From: Podospora pseudocomata
Lineage: Eukaryota; Ascomycota; Sordariomycetes; Sordariales; Podosporaceae
Assembly (NCBI RefSeq): GCF_035222375.1
Contig: NC_085890.1
Location: 248,001 to 312,000, forward strand
Reading direction: 5' to 3'
DNA length: 64,000 nt
Positions within the stretch are counted from its first letter, which is position 1. Every line of letters begins with the position of its first letter. The notes beneath the pieces were generated by a model that was not told where the DNA came from, did no database searches, and worked only from the letters and a program-made list of their open reading frames with translations. Made by a program: the position numbers and the translations under genes. Of the stretch, positions 45,752 through 57,366 are shown piece by piece.

Positions 45752-46333
45752 CTTCTTTTTGAGTTTGAAGGTGACTCCCGTCCACGTTGCCGACGAACCC
45801 ATGTGCTGGCAAAGGCAGCCCTGGAGGTGTCTCGTTTACACGTGGACCGTCTCGATGACACGCGTGACACAAAAAATATGGCTTACCTATCTATGGCAGC
45901 TGCCGCAGGCATGTGAAATGCCGTGTAACTGCAAGACGTCCGTCATCCGACGACAATTCCCGTCCCTATATCGGCCAGCTGGCCAGTGCATCAAGCCCCC
46001 ACCACTCAGGGGGCGGGCGACGCTGTTCGGTCGCCTGGTTAATCCGGTAATCAGTTGGGTCAGTGGATTCCAAACTTCCAGCGCATACTCAAGGTGGATT
46101 GGCGTCACAGCAAGCTCTCCAGCGCTTGGCCACCTTTGCTGCGCATCCCTTCAACATTTTTGCTTTGTCTTCACACCGCACCGTCAAACGCACCATGGCC
46201 AAACAATAAGTCACCCTCGCCCCGTATGCTAGAGAACCACCATTGATCTCCTCTGACACCTGCTGCGCTTTTGATTCTTTTTGCCTGTATTCTTTTCTGC
46301 TTCTCGAGCTACGTCACAACCGACACGTCCATC
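45752..46333. other. Promoter region of SEY1
   Basis: No coding frame is supported between the pogo element and the SEY1 start. It marks the change from sparse to dense gene spacing. Confidence 0.5.
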
Positions 46334-49088
46334 ATGAACGGCCACTTTGCGGCCATCGGCAATGGGCCGACGGCCAAGCAATACGACCATGGCATCCAGG
46401 TTATCGACGAAGACAAGTCTTTCAAGTTGGTGACACCCTCGGCCCTCGATTGCATGCAGCAGCTAGTTTTCATTGCATACACTGACATTTCAATTGCTAA
46501 TTTAGCACAAACCTCAATGATTACCTTACCGAAACCCACGTCGCCGAGTCTGGCTTCAACTACCACCTGATCTCCGTCTTCGGATCGCAATCAACGGGCA
46601 AGTCGACCCTGCTCAACCACCTCTTTGGCACCCAGTTCAGTGTCATGTCCGAGACGGAGCGACGCCAGACGACCAAGGGAATATGGCTGTCCAAGAACAA
46701 AAGGAACAGCGCAAACGGCTCGCCCATGGCCGGCAACATCCTCGTCATGGATGTTGAGGGCACTGACGGTCGCGAGCGTGGTGAGGATCAAGACTTTGAG
46801 CGCAAGAGCGCCCTGTTCGCCCTGGCCACCAGCGAGGTTTTGATTGTCAACATCTGGGAGCACCAAGTTGGCCTGTACCAAGGCGCAAACATGGGCCTGC
46901 TCAAGACCGTTTTCGAGGTCAACTTGCAGCTGTTCTTGAAGGATAGACAGTGCGTTATTATCCGGCCTCCTGTCTGCATCCCGAGGAATCGGCTAACACG
47001 TGGCAACCAGGTCCCAAACACGGTCCCTCCTATTCTTCGTTATCCGTGATTTCGTCGGCAACACCCCCCTCGAGAATCTGCGCACGACCCTGATTACGGA
47101 CTTGTCAAAGATATGGTCTTCCATCTCCAAACCACAGGGCCTCGAAGACTCCAAGATTGAAGACTATTTTGACTTTGCCTTTTCCGCCCTACCACACAAG
47201 ATTTACCAACCTGAAAAGTTCCTCGCCGAAGTAGACAGACTCGGCGCTCGATTTACCACTGGCCATCGCTCGACCAAGGACCAAGAATTCGTCGGAGGCG
47301 TTTTCCTGCCAGAATATCACAGGAGAATACCCGCCGATGGCCTGTCAGTTTATGCTGGAGGTGTCTGGGATCAGATTGTTAATAACAAGGATCTCGATTT
47401 GCCAACACAGCAAGAACTTCTTGCGCAGTTTAGGTGTGACGAGATCGCCCGCGAGGTACTGGTCGGCTTCGACACTGTTATCGCGCCTCTGGAGGAGCAG
47501 CAAGTGGAAGCAATCCGTCTCGGCAAGCCTGCGGCGGTACTGGCAGATCTCGGAGCTCAAGGCGCCGGAGCCCGCGAGAAGTGCATCAAGGCCTTCGAGA
47601 CACAGGCCAGCCGTTACCACAAAGGTGTATACACGATGAAGCGGGGCGAGCTCGAGAGCAAGATAGATACTAGGCTCAAAGCTCTGTACCAGGCTCAGCT
47701 GACAGCTGCTCATAAGGCCGGTGTGGCTGCCTTTAGTGAGGCCGTGTCAGGCGCGGTCAAGGCAGGGCAAAAGGCGGGCGGATCGTATGAGTTCGCTGAG
47801 ATTGTGGCGAAGCAAAAGGCCAAGACGCTGCAAATCTTCAAGACAGAGGCCAAGAGCCTGTCGATTCCGGGAGTGGCCTGGTCGAACTTCAAGCCCCAGT
47901 ATAAGCTCTTTGAGAAGGAGCTCGATGAGGTCAGCGCGCGGTTGCGCAAGGAGGAGATGCGTCGTTTGGCCATAAGGGTCGAGCGCTGGGTCAGGTCTCG
48001 CTTGGGCGATGCCATTGGTTTGGAATTCAACAAGCTAGGGTCTGGACGGGGGGGTTCGGTTTCTCCTGAGGGTGGTGAGAAGCCAGCCACAGAAAAGGAC
48101 CTTTGGGACCGGGTCTGGAATGCCTTCATTGGTATTGTCAAGGAGGCTGAGACGAGATTTGCCGAGAGAGCCAAGAGCTTCGAGGCCAGTCCGGAGGAGG
48201 TCGAGGTCGGTCTTTGGCGACTGCGGCGCAAGAGTTGGGTCGCCCTGAGGGAGAAGATCGAAGAAGAGGTGATGGAAAGCAACATCCTCATGAAACTCCG
48301 CGAAAATTTCGAGGACAAGTTCCGGTACGACGAAGATGGCGTCCCGAGAATTTGGCGCCCGACAGATGACATTGAAGGGATTTATACCAAGGCACGCGAG
48401 TCAACCTTGGGCCTCGTTCCTCTGCTGTCGCGGTTTAGACTGTCGGAGACGTATGCGCCACCAGACCTTCCAGCTTTCATCGGGGTTCAGCCTGCTGGCG
48501 TTGAGCCCGAAGACGAAGAAGACCTCTTGCCCATTGGCGGCATCGACGAGGAGGAAGGCAAAAGTCTCGAAGAGGAGACGACCGTTCTCGGTGAAAGTAA
48601 GCGGCAAGACCTGGTGGTGAGGTTCAAGAAAATGGCCGATGGAGTCTATGTTGAAGCCAAGCGAAGTGCCATTGGCGGGATCACCCAGGTGCCCTTGTAC
48701 TTCTATGTTATTTTGCTGATTCTTGGGTGGAATGAGATTCTCATGGGTGCGTTACTCTTCTCTCGCCAGTGTCATTTCAACAGATGTCTGACAATTCACA
48801 GTTCTGCGAAACCCTTTCCTCATCTTGCTTATTCTTGTCATGGGCGGCGGTACCTATATCGCCTACTCGCTCAACCTTCTTGGGCCCATGATGCAGATGA
48901 GCAACGCTGCCTTCAACCAGGCTGTTGACATTGGCAAGGACAGGCTGCGCGACTTCTTGGTGAATAACGAGACAGCTAGACAGGCGCTTGCTGTTCCCGC
49001 ACGGCAGATGGGTGCCGATATTAGCCTGGACCGGCTGGATAGCCGGGGTAAGAAGGCACAGGATATTTCAGACGATGATGACATTTAG
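46334..49088 (+). CDS. sey1: Sey1, ER-fusion dynamin-like GTPase
   Basis: Membrane GTPase that fuses ER tubules, the fungal counterpart of atlastin/RHD3. It has four exons (46334-46425, 46506-46949, 47011-48746, 48802-49088), 852 residues, normal for the family. The G1 loop is GSQSTGKST (about 57-65), G3 is DVEGTDGRE (from 113), and the RD motif is in [10 protein letters not shown] (about 187-196). The middle is a long helical bundle. Two adjacent membrane segments follow: [19 protein letters not shown], then [21 protein letters not shown] cytosolic tail with an acidic end (DISDDDDI) comes last. The last intron falls between the two membrane segments. It converges with RNH201, with 268 bp between the stops. 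Confidence 0.96.
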
Positions 49089-49356
49089 AGATGGTTCAGC
49101 GGACGGAGCAATTGGTTGGGGGAATCGGGACTATGAAGGTTACCTACATAGCTTGGTTGTTCTGGTTGTTTGTTATATGCAGTCTTGTTGTCGTCTAAGA
49201 AGCGTTGTGGGTAAAAGCGGATGCGGCAGGGTCAGCTGGTCATGATTTCATGATTATGGTCCGCGACAGGATCTCTATGTATAAAGTACTTAAAACTCCT
49301 TTGAACTCCGGTTTGCCCTGTTCCCCAGTGTATTTCCAACCTTGATCCTTATAATC

Positions 49357-50382
49357 TCAAAACGCCTCCAGCCCAGCTGGTGTCCCAAACCATGTGCCCA
49401 GCTCGTCGCCTTCTTCCTGGTCCTTAGCAGAGAAGAAATCCGTGAGGCGGTGAGTGTCACCATCATCATCCACCGGCCAGTCTACCTTGACTCCCTTGGG
49501 ACCCTCGAGCATATCCTTCGCAGTTCCCCAACTAAATCGGCACTCTGGACCCCAGCCAAACACAGGGTGCATGTTGCCGCGTAGCCAAGTAACGCATCTC
49601 TGGTCTGACGGGTAACCCGAACCCCATTCCATATCCGTGTCCTCCTCGTTCTTGTCCTTCTCTTCCTCCCTGGCGGGCGGTCTGCCCCTAGTCTTCCACA
49701 AAACCTCTAAGGCGGCGTCTCTCGTGACTTTGGCGCATACACTGGCGGCGCTGACACAAGGGTACAGGCTATCTGCCTTCTTGGCCACTGTGATCTTGGC
49801 CGTTGGGAATATCCTCTCTAGCTTCTTCTGGTAGACAGCGGGCTGCCCGATTGTGTCGACGTAGATCTCCTGAATGTTGACCCCCCTGTCGTAGATCCCC
49901 TGGATCAGTTGTACGGTTGCGTCCATGGCTTGCGCGTTGAGGTTGTAGGACCCGCCGGCATTGGAAGGGCGCATCATGCCGGCGGAAATATCGCCTGCTG
50001 AGAGAAGTGTGGTTGCCCAACCGCAGGACTGGTGAAGATCGGATCCAGCGGTGGAGAGCGTTTGCATGAGGGAGGAGCGGACTTGCGGGGTGAGGACTTT
50101 GGAATCGTCAAAGTGGTGGGTTTGGCGGAGGAGGGGGTCGGAAAGTGGGAGAGGGAGGTAGAAGATGCCGTAGACCATTGGCCCGAGGACGGGACCACGG
50201 CCGGCTTCATCGACGCCGAGGCAAACGGGGACGGATTTTGCGGCTGAGGCGAGAAGTGATGGGGGAACAGGGGAGAAGTGAGTGTAGGATCGGCCGGAGA
50301 GGAGGGAGGAAGGAATCACGGAAGGTGGGATGAAGATGGAGGGAATTTCGTTTTCGATCTCGGCTGGCGTTGGCTCTTCCAT
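49357..50382 (-). CDS. rnh201: Ribonuclease H2 catalytic subunit A
   Basis: Nuclear enzyme that nicks RNA-DNA hybrids and removes single ribonucleotides from DNA, as part of the RNase H2 heterotrimer. It is a single exon of 341 residues. Active-site acids are D58 and E59 in GVDEAGRGPVLGPMVYG, D176 in YVDTIGQP and D222 in CAKVTRD; FDDSKVLTP is also present. An acidic/basic insert (about 233-252: PPAREEEKDKNEEDTD) interrupts the last part of the fold. The tail HRLTDFFSAK (311-320) resembles a PCNA-binding PIP box except that the first position is not Gln. The gene shares a 643-bp divergent promoter region with the CENP-C gene. Confidence 0.96.
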   Translation of the reverse strand: MEEPTPAEIENEIPSIFIPPSVIPSSLLSGRSYTHFSPVPPSLLASAAKSVPVCLGVDEAGRGPVLGPMVYGIFYLPLPLSDPLLRQTHHFDDSKVLTPQVRSSLMQTLSTAGSDLHQSCGWATTLLSAGDISAGMMRPSNAGGSYNLNAQAMDATVQLIQGIYDRGVNIQEIYVDTIGQPAVYQKKLERIFPTAKITVAKKADSLYPCVSAASVCAKVTRDAALEVLWKTRGRPPAREEEKDKNEEDTDMEWGSGYPSDQRCVTWLRGNMHPVFGWGPECRFSWGTAKDMLEGPKGVKVDWPVDDDGDTHRLTDFFSAKDQEEGDELGTWFGTPAGLEAF

Positions 50383-51025
50383 TGCGAGGGCTCTGGCGGG
50401 AGATGTTCCTGGTTGTTACTTGCTCGGTTCGCAGTATGAAGCTTGAGCCTGAGTTGGGATTGGAAGATTGTTGCAAGATTAAACTGAGTTGTTGGAGTGA
50501 CAGTTGGAATGCTGTCCCCAGTTGAACCTACACATGCCGAGAAAGCCTGAGCTCGACGCGTCTCAGACCGCGTCGTGGGGCTGCTCAGCCAATGGGAGAC
50601 AGGCCCTCAAAGTGCTTCTGGACAGCGGCGCCCCCTCCCCAAAATCCCAGAGCTTTTGCCCTCTGCCGGCAGGCAAAAGGGAGAAAACAACTGCTGCATT
50701 GCAACGCTGCACAATCATAGAGCGCCGGACACAGCGCGCGCTCTTTCAAGTGTGGAACCGACCTGGAACCCCTGGCACAAAAATGCTGCCAAAGTAAACA
50801 ACACCTCCCTCACCTTCGGTCGCTCTTTGTCAGAACCATCACCAACCCCGCCAAACCTAGTTGCTTTGTTCTTTCTAGGGGCATCTCGCGCTGTTTCTAC
50901 CTCCCATATATACATACTGTCCTGCTTGCGCCCACCGTTGCCGCCACCGCGCTTCAGGCTTGCAGGCCAACAAATTCTAAAGCTTCCCCGAGGACGAGGA
51001 CGAGAACAAGAATAAGGTCGCCGGG
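50383..51025. promoter_or_regulatory. Divergent promoter region RNH201 / CENP-C
   Basis: 643 bp between the two divergent starts. No gene was recognised. It presumably holds both promoters and 5' UTRs. No specific factor site was identified with confidence. Confidence 0.5.
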
Positions 51026-53522
51026 ATGCCGCCACGGCCGTCAATGGCGGCGCGCCGCACAACCACCCACCAAGCAGAGCATATCTATGAGCTGGGTGTG
51101 GTGGGAAGGTAAGCCCCCTCTGCAGTGCACACAATCCACGCGAAGATGGGGATGGGGTTGACGCGACTGAATTGCCCATGACGCGACCAAGCGCAATGTT
51201 TGCCGCTGTTCGGAACTACGTTGCTAAACTATGGCGTTCTGACAGGAAAACCGGTGTCATGCTCCCCGACTCGGGGGTGCGCGACGAACATGGCATGGAA
51301 CCCATCGAGAATCTGTTCTCATCACCAAAGAAGCCTGACGATGAAGACGAAGAGGAGGAATCGGACGATGGCGACAGCGGGGAAGCGCCGATGGAGCTGA
51401 CTACAAGTATGTTCGTTGCGCCTTTTCTTGTCGCCTCGGTACACCTGCGCCCATGACAGTGACTGACTGAGGGTAGACCTGGGATTGGGGCCCGCGGCGC
51501 TGCTTAACGGACAGGCGAGTAGGTTTCCCGCGTCCTCGCAGAACCGATCGCCGGCCAAGGGATTTCTGAATTCACCGGCGCAGCGTAACAAACTGGTTGC
51601 CCGTAATACGGCAGCCGCACGGTCGAGCTCATCGCCAGCAGAATCGAGACATCAGAGCAGCAGTCAGCCGACGCTGAGTCAAGGCGCGGCGAAGAGGCGC
51701 TTAGATTTCAACAGTGTGGAAAAAGGAGGACCGCATTCATTGTCGCAGCCTGTAATGGGTTCAAGGGGCGGCGCCTTTCCCGGTAGCACTCAAGGTAATG
51801 CGCGGTCGCTGTCGCTGTCCCATGATGAGGAATCCGAGGCTGGAAGCGAGGTGGACGACGTCAACAACTTTGTGGAAGAATCTATTGCTATACTCAACGG
51901 TGATGACGACAACCATGCCGCGTCGGTGGAACCAGAGGAGGAAGATAGCTCGGATGAGGGGTCGATGGTTGGTGATGATACCATGAGGCTTTCTGCTGCG
52001 CAACATAAGAAGGCTGGTCGACCAGCAAAATCGCAGGAGCCAGCGCGAGCCAAGGCAGCACCGGTCATTTCTAAGCCTGTCAAGCAGACGAAGAAGTCGG
52101 CAGAAAAGGCCTCGGTCGAACAGGAGCCAGAGGAGGGGTCTGAGGGCGGGAGGAGGAGGAGGAGGAGGAGGAGGAGGAGGAGGAGGAGGAGGAGGAGGAG
52201 GAGGAGGAGGAGGAGGAGGAGGAAGAGATCCAACGGCCAACCAGACCACCCTCGAAGCCAGCAGCTCCAGAGAAACGTGGTCGTCCAGCGAGCAAGGCAA
52301 GCAACAAGGCACCCGAGCTAGCACCAGCGCCAGCTGCAGGTCGTGGACGGAAGCGACAAGCTGTTCCCGAAGAGGAGGAGGAGGAAGAAGCAACGGCCGA
52401 GCCCTCCCAAGAACCCCAGTCCAAAAAGAAGCGGACCGATGCCGGACCATCCAGGAAGAAGGCAACCAAAAATGAGAAAGCGACGGCAGCACCCGCCGAT
52501 AAGCCCAAAAAGACCGTTGGACGAAAACGGAAGTCTTCCATTGCAGACCCCGGGGATGTGTCTGTCGTGGCCGTTTCCCGTCGTCCCCCACTTCCCAAAT
52601 CTCGCGGTCTCCTCATCAATCGCCGCGAGATCCCAGGCGAGACTGACTCCATGTTTCGCACCCGCTCCGGCCGCAATTCGTTTAAACCCCTCGCCTTCTG
52701 GCGCAACGAGCAAGTCCACTACGAAAATGATGACATCAATGACAACTTTGCCAGCCGGTCCAAGCCTTCGAAATTTGTCCTTCCCAAAATCAAGGAAGTC
52801 GTCCGCGTGGATGAGCCAGAGCCAGAGTTCAGGAAACCGGGCCGGCGAGGACCCAAGCCCAAGGGCGGCGCAAGACCAGGAAGGAGGAGGAGATCCTCGT
52901 TCACCGAGCAGATCATGGACAGTGAACCAGCTGAACCCTGGGAGATGGAGCCGGGAACTGTTACGGGTGAGGTGGTCGTTTGGCAGCCACAGTACGAGTT
53001 CCAGCCCCCAGCACCCAACGACTTGGTCAGCGTCATGGATAAACAGCTTGCCATCAGCGGTCACGCCATCAAAACGACCGAGGTTGTCGGGGGCGAGTTC
53101 CGGTACGCAAAGGTCTTTTCTGAAGGGTTCATTGGTGCCGGCGTGGTCGATCTCCCTCCCGGTGCCATCAAGAGGCTCAAGAACTCCAGAAAGGTGTTTA
53201 TGATATTCTTTGTTCATGCGGGCAAATGTTTGGTTACAGTGCAGGAGACCAACTTCCGGATTAGCAAAGGAGGTATCTTTATCGTACCGAGGTGTAAGTC
53301 TTTTCCTCTTATCCGTCGCTCCAGGCAATTGAGAGAGGCTAACAGTGCAACTCAGACAACGAGTATACCATTGAAAACGACTATGACAAGCCTACGAGGC
53401 TGTTCTTTTCTCAGGGCACCGAGGTACCATCAGAGCAGGAGGCGAGTGTTATGCCTAATGTTCATACCGATGGGGAGGATCAGGGAGACGAAGAGGAAGA
53501 GGAGGGTGGTGGTGAAGAATAG
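51026..53522 (+). CDS. mif2: CENP-C/Mif2 inner kinetochore protein, frame change in AGG tract
   Basis: Centromere protein that binds CENP-A nucleosomes and recruits outer kinetochore components. Exons are 51026-51108, 51246-51406, 51477-53293 and 53356-53522. The N-terminus joins to GVVGRKTGVMLPDSGVRDEH and GMEPIENLFSSP. AT-hook-like pieces occur (KKAGRPAKS, EKRGRPASK). The CENP-C signature is FRTRSGRNSFKPLAFW. The C-terminal Mif2 cupin runs from FRYAKVFSEGFIGAGVVDLP to KGGIFIVPRYNEYTIEND. Upstream of the AGG tract (52151-52222) the gene is in one frame, which would read the tract as poly-Arg. Downstream, EEEIQRPTRPPSKPAAPEKR is in the frame that reads it as poly-Glu. One base is missing relative to a continuous gene. 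Because the protein is expected to be essential, a sequencing or assembly error in the tract is most likely. Confidence 0.9.
52151..52222 (+). repeat. (AGG)24 microsatellite inside the CENP-C gene
   Basis: Twenty-four uninterrupted AGG units, preceded by GGCGGG and followed by AAGAG. In the downstream frame it would encode an acidic Glu run, usual for CENP-C linkers. Confidence 0.95.
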
Positions 53523-53963
53523 AGGAGCAGGAGTAAAACGAACTCTTGTTGGTTTTGTTGGTTTTCGGGTATTGCATAGGGTCGGTGTCTTGGAAAGGTT
53601 GATTGTGGTGGTTATGTTAATAAGATACCAATATCAGACGCTACTTGTTACGGCGCCCTCTCTCTCTTGGATTTTCTATCCCTTTCCGGCTTTGGGTTCC
53701 CCGGTACTTTGCGATAACAGTAGCAACAAGCATCCAGTTGTTGCACCAGTGATACCGAGACAGATCATTTTCAGAATTGCTCAACAATACTTATCATGTT
53801 GCCCCCTGGGAGCTAGGCTGTCAAACTTGCGACCAAAAACAGACCAACAAGGCCTCTACTAACCTTGACACGATTGCACTCCAATACCAGACCCAACGGC
53901 CAGCCAGATTTTGTTGTAAAAGCAAAAGCAAAAAGCATAGCTAGACGGATGACTGTCTGCATG
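53523..53963. other. Intergenic region CENP-C / tRNA-Trp
   Basis: No gene was recognised. It holds the 3' flank of CENP-C and the downstream side of the tRNA. A second A5 run (T5 in the tRNA transcript sense) at 53930-53934 could act as a backup Pol III terminator. Confidence 0.5.
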
Positions 53964-53968
53964 AAAAA
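53964..53968 (-). terminator. Pol III terminator of tRNA-Trp
   Basis: Five T in the transcript sense, beginning three bases after the discriminator base. This is the usual terminator position and length. Confidence 0.75.
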
Positions 53969-53970
53969 GA

Positions 53971-54042
53971 TGACCCCGACCCGATTTGAACGGATAACCT
54001 TTCGATCTGGAGTCGAACGCGCTACCGTTGCGCCACGAGGCC
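53971..54042 (-). tRNA. trnW(CCA): tRNA-Trp (CCA anticodon), intronless
   Basis: A full cloverleaf can be folded: acceptor GGCCTCG with CGGGGTC (two wobble pairs), D stem GCGC/GCGC around AACGGTA, anticodon stem TTCGA/TCGAA around CTCCAGA (anticodon CCA), a 5-nt variable loop, and T stem ATCCG/CGGGT around TTCAAAT. The discriminator is A. The B box lies in GTTCAAATC. CCA is not encoded. There is no intron, although tRNA-Trp genes of many yeasts carry one. Confidence 0.95.
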
Positions 54043-54696
54043 TCACTTGTTGTAGATGAAGTCTGGAGGACTTAATTACAATTCCCTATGCTGTAATGAT
54101 CTTCTGGATGTCAAACCATATTTTGCATGCTCAACAACTTACCTTCACAGAATACACATGTATCCTGGTTTTTCTTGATAAGCTTCGGTTGTATTGTATT
54201 TAGCTATCATCTAAGATCCCGTCATTGGCCGCATTCTTTCCGTCTGTTCAGCAATAGGGCGCCGACTTCAAACATACTCAACATTAGACAGGCGGTTATA
54301 GAAGGATAGATGTGTTGGCTGGTTGGAAAGGCAGCCAGAAAATGGAGAGATAGCGGTAGTGAGATTCAGCTTTCAGATTGCTATTGCCTCGAAGCCCAAA
54401 GCTAAAGGGCTGAAGGGTTGCGGACATGGAAGAGTAGAATAGCAAAGCGTGACAGACTCTTACTTGAGCAGGGCATACACTCTGGGTGTGGACAGTAGTC
54501 GAATCTCAGAGCCTGTTATATACCGTATTTTGATGCCTTCTTGGGCAAGTAGCTGAACAAATATTGAACACGTGCAATTCAGGGGTTGATGAGTTATGCT
54601 GTTTCATGTCCAAGGTTTTTAATTATACAAAAGCAAGGCTATACACACGCATGATCTTCGTCCCATGCCCCATCGCCTGTAGCATTCAGGTCACAG
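54043..54696. other. Intergenic region tRNA-Trp / YME2
   Basis: No supported gene. It is upstream of the tRNA and downstream of YME2, and mildly AT-rich. Confidence 0.5.
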
Positions 54697-57366
54697 TTAT
54701 GCCTCCTCGGCCAAGATCTTCTTCAGTGCTCCCATCTCCTTGTCAAACCCTTCGATCTTTCTCTGGCTAGTCTGCAGCTTGCCTAGCAAGTAATTCACTC
54801 TATCCGAGGCCTGCGCTGGTGCGTTGGGAAGGCCTGCAAGCACAGTCAATTCTTGCTCTGCCTTGTCAATGTTCTTGGCCTCAATTTTGGACAGTTCAGT
54901 CAGCAGCGCCAAATCCATCCTCGATTTCACGACCTTATCTTCGAGAAGCTTTGTAAAAGCGGCTTGGTAGACAGGTTTGCCCGCGCGGATGGTGGCTGGC
55001 CGCCCGTGGTGGGATTTCACAGTGATCAACTCCGCATTGGCCAGCGCCTCTAGAGCAGCTTCGGGGTTGGTAGCGCTGGAGGTCATAGAAGAGGCAAACG
55101 TGTTGGCGAGCAGGACCTCGTTGTAGCGGAGAGAGTCGTTCTTGGCGATCTCCTTGATGAGGTACCACGCTTGCTCAACAGACCATTTCCTCTCCTTGTC
55201 GACGCCTTCGCCAGCAGTCTTGTTGCCAGTCAACAGGAACATGCGGAGGATCTCGGAAGCACTCTGCTCAATGATGTCAGAGACAGCCTTCTTGGGGCTC
55301 TGACCGACTTTGAGTCTGCGAGCAAGGACCTGGAGGTCTGTGAGGCGGCCGCCGAGGGCTTCAATGCACTCATCTAATTCCTGAAGATCCTGACGTCCTT
55401 GGCTATCGGTTTTCAGCGGTGAGCCGTTTCCCCCCTTTTCGTCCTCCTTTGCCTTCTCATCAAAGCGCGCATTTGCCTCGAGCTGAGAAACGACAAACTG
55501 TTTGGCTACCTGGGGCGAGAGATCCCCCAGGGTAACTTGGTGAAAGACACGATCAGGAAGAGCCCGGGACAGAGGTTTCGAGTAGGAGGTGTCAGTGGTG
55601 AGGAAGATGACGTGAGCCACATTGGACTGGACCAAGGCTGCCGCCCAGTCAGAGACCTTGTCATATATGATGCCCTTCTCCTCGCTCTTGTGGAGGAAGT
55701 TGTCAATGACCACAACCGCACGCCGCTCCGGATGGGCCTCAAGATAGGCGTCGTCCGAAAGGTTGGCATCCTGGTCGTCCGTTTTTCTTCCAGCGAGTGA
55801 GACTTCTTTGAGGGCCGATGCGGTTGTTTGAAGAATTTTGACTACTTGGGCTTCGAGGTTCTCAGAGAACCCAGCCTTGACTCCAGTGGTGCTTTGGATA
55901 GCAAGGTCGACCAGGCTGCTGAGATTGTTCGCCCACGAGAATACCGGGCGGTATCCAACCTGAAAAGCGAGCTTTCTGATGGTGCCAGCCTCGCCCCTGG
56001 CCTCCATCACCGGCTTGCAATCCAACACCAAGACGTCCTTACGTCCTTCGAGCACTTGATCCATAACTAACTCTTTGCCTCCTGATCCCCGGGGACCCTG
56101 AATGACAACAAATGTGTCGACCGATTCAAGGAGGCTGCTCTTGATTGAATCAATCAGGTCTTTTCGGTGGTTGAACAAAGCATTCAGGCCAGCATCGGTA
56201 CCGTGCTTCTTACCAAGGGAGAGGATGTCCGATGTCTGCCGTTTAAGCCACTTGTAGAGCTTACTATTGGTAAACTCAAGAGATCGCTGAACATGGTGCT
56301 GTGATGATGTTAGTAACGAGGTCAATTTTGCCGAGGGGTTTGTTGGCAATACATACCTTGACAAAGAACTCGCGAATAGGATCAAACACGATGACAGTAA
56401 AGGTGGCGAGAAAGGCGGCAAGGATGGGGATAACGATGCGTGGATGACTGCTGATCCATTTCCAGATGTTATGTGGTTTGACTCGCTGTTCGTATGACAG
56501 CCTCAGCTTTGTGGCAGCTTTGCTTCCCTCTTCCTGCAGAACAAAGCCGTGCAGACAGTTTCGCGCCATGATGGCATCCTTGACAAGCACAAAGTCTACG
56601 TAGGCGAATTTGGGTAGAACTTTCGAATCGGGCGGTTGCGAGGTGATGTCGGCAATCCATCCGTACCGACGAAAGACACTGTATAGTGCCTCCTGGGAAA
56701 GCTCATCAGGCTGTTCGGAGTCTTTTGCCGGTACGAACTCAACACGCAAACGGCTTTTGGGAAGTCTATAAAGATCCTCCAGCCACGGTCGGCCTAGAAC
56801 AAGACCTGTTGAGATACCTCGAAAGGGACTAAACCATGGCTTGACGGGATTCTGTTCCAGCGCTTGTGAGAGTTTTGCCTGAAGTTCCGAGGCGGATGTA
56901 TCACCGGGATGGGTGAACTTGACATAGGCGCCCCCTTCTTTTGTTCTGGGGATGACTTCAGTGATGTTTACAGAAAGGGAGTCTGGAATTGCCCGCTTCA
57001 CCAGACTGACAGGATCGAACACGCCCAAGGAAGTCTTGTCAAATTTCTTGAGCAACTCCGGGACATCGTTTTGAGCCTTCCATGGCCTCCAGAGTAGCAA
57101 TGAGCTTAGTTTCAGTGGAAATAGGTCTGCGAGCTGTCAGTATCTAATGCCGGGTGAGAGGCGAGGGAAACCGGAGGATTGTACTAACTGTCGACAAATA
57201 ATATTGACTCATCTGCTTTGGCTTCGATATGGCCGGTCTTGCCTGTGCCAACCGTGCTCTGCCATCTTCGGGCAAGTTTTGTATGTTGTCCTAGAGCGGG
57301 GAGAAGGCGTTGCCTGGCGGTGTGGGTTGCTGCAAAAGCAGGCAACCTTCGGCCACGCATGGCCAT
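54697..57366 (-). CDS. yme2: Yme2, mitochondrial escape protein 2
   Basis: Mitochondrial inner-membrane protein involved in maintenance and organisation of mtDNA nucleoids. It has three exons: 57366-57189, 57126-56357 and 56298-54697, giving 849 residues. The N-terminus is Arg-rich and Ser/Thr-rich (MAMRGRRLPAFAATHTARQR), fitting a mitochondrial presequence. It is followed by GHIEAKADESILFVDN and LFPLKLSSLLLWRPW. An RRM-like part lies at about 190-270 (SRLRVEFVPAK; PKFAYVDFVLVKDAIMARNC). A membrane segment is IVIPILAAFLATFTVIVF. The C-terminal ATPase-like domain has the P-loop IQGPRGSGGKELV and Walker B-like AVVVIDNF. The end is coiled-coil-like. It diverges from EMI1 across a 677-bp region with a 28-bp tandem repeat. 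Confidence 0.95.

Noticed and set aside
51761-53328. Long minus-strand frames opposite the CENP-C gene, with poly-Pro, poly-Leu or poly-Ser runs
   Set aside because: The runs are the AGG tract read on the opposite strand; the plus strand carries clear CENP-C motifs.
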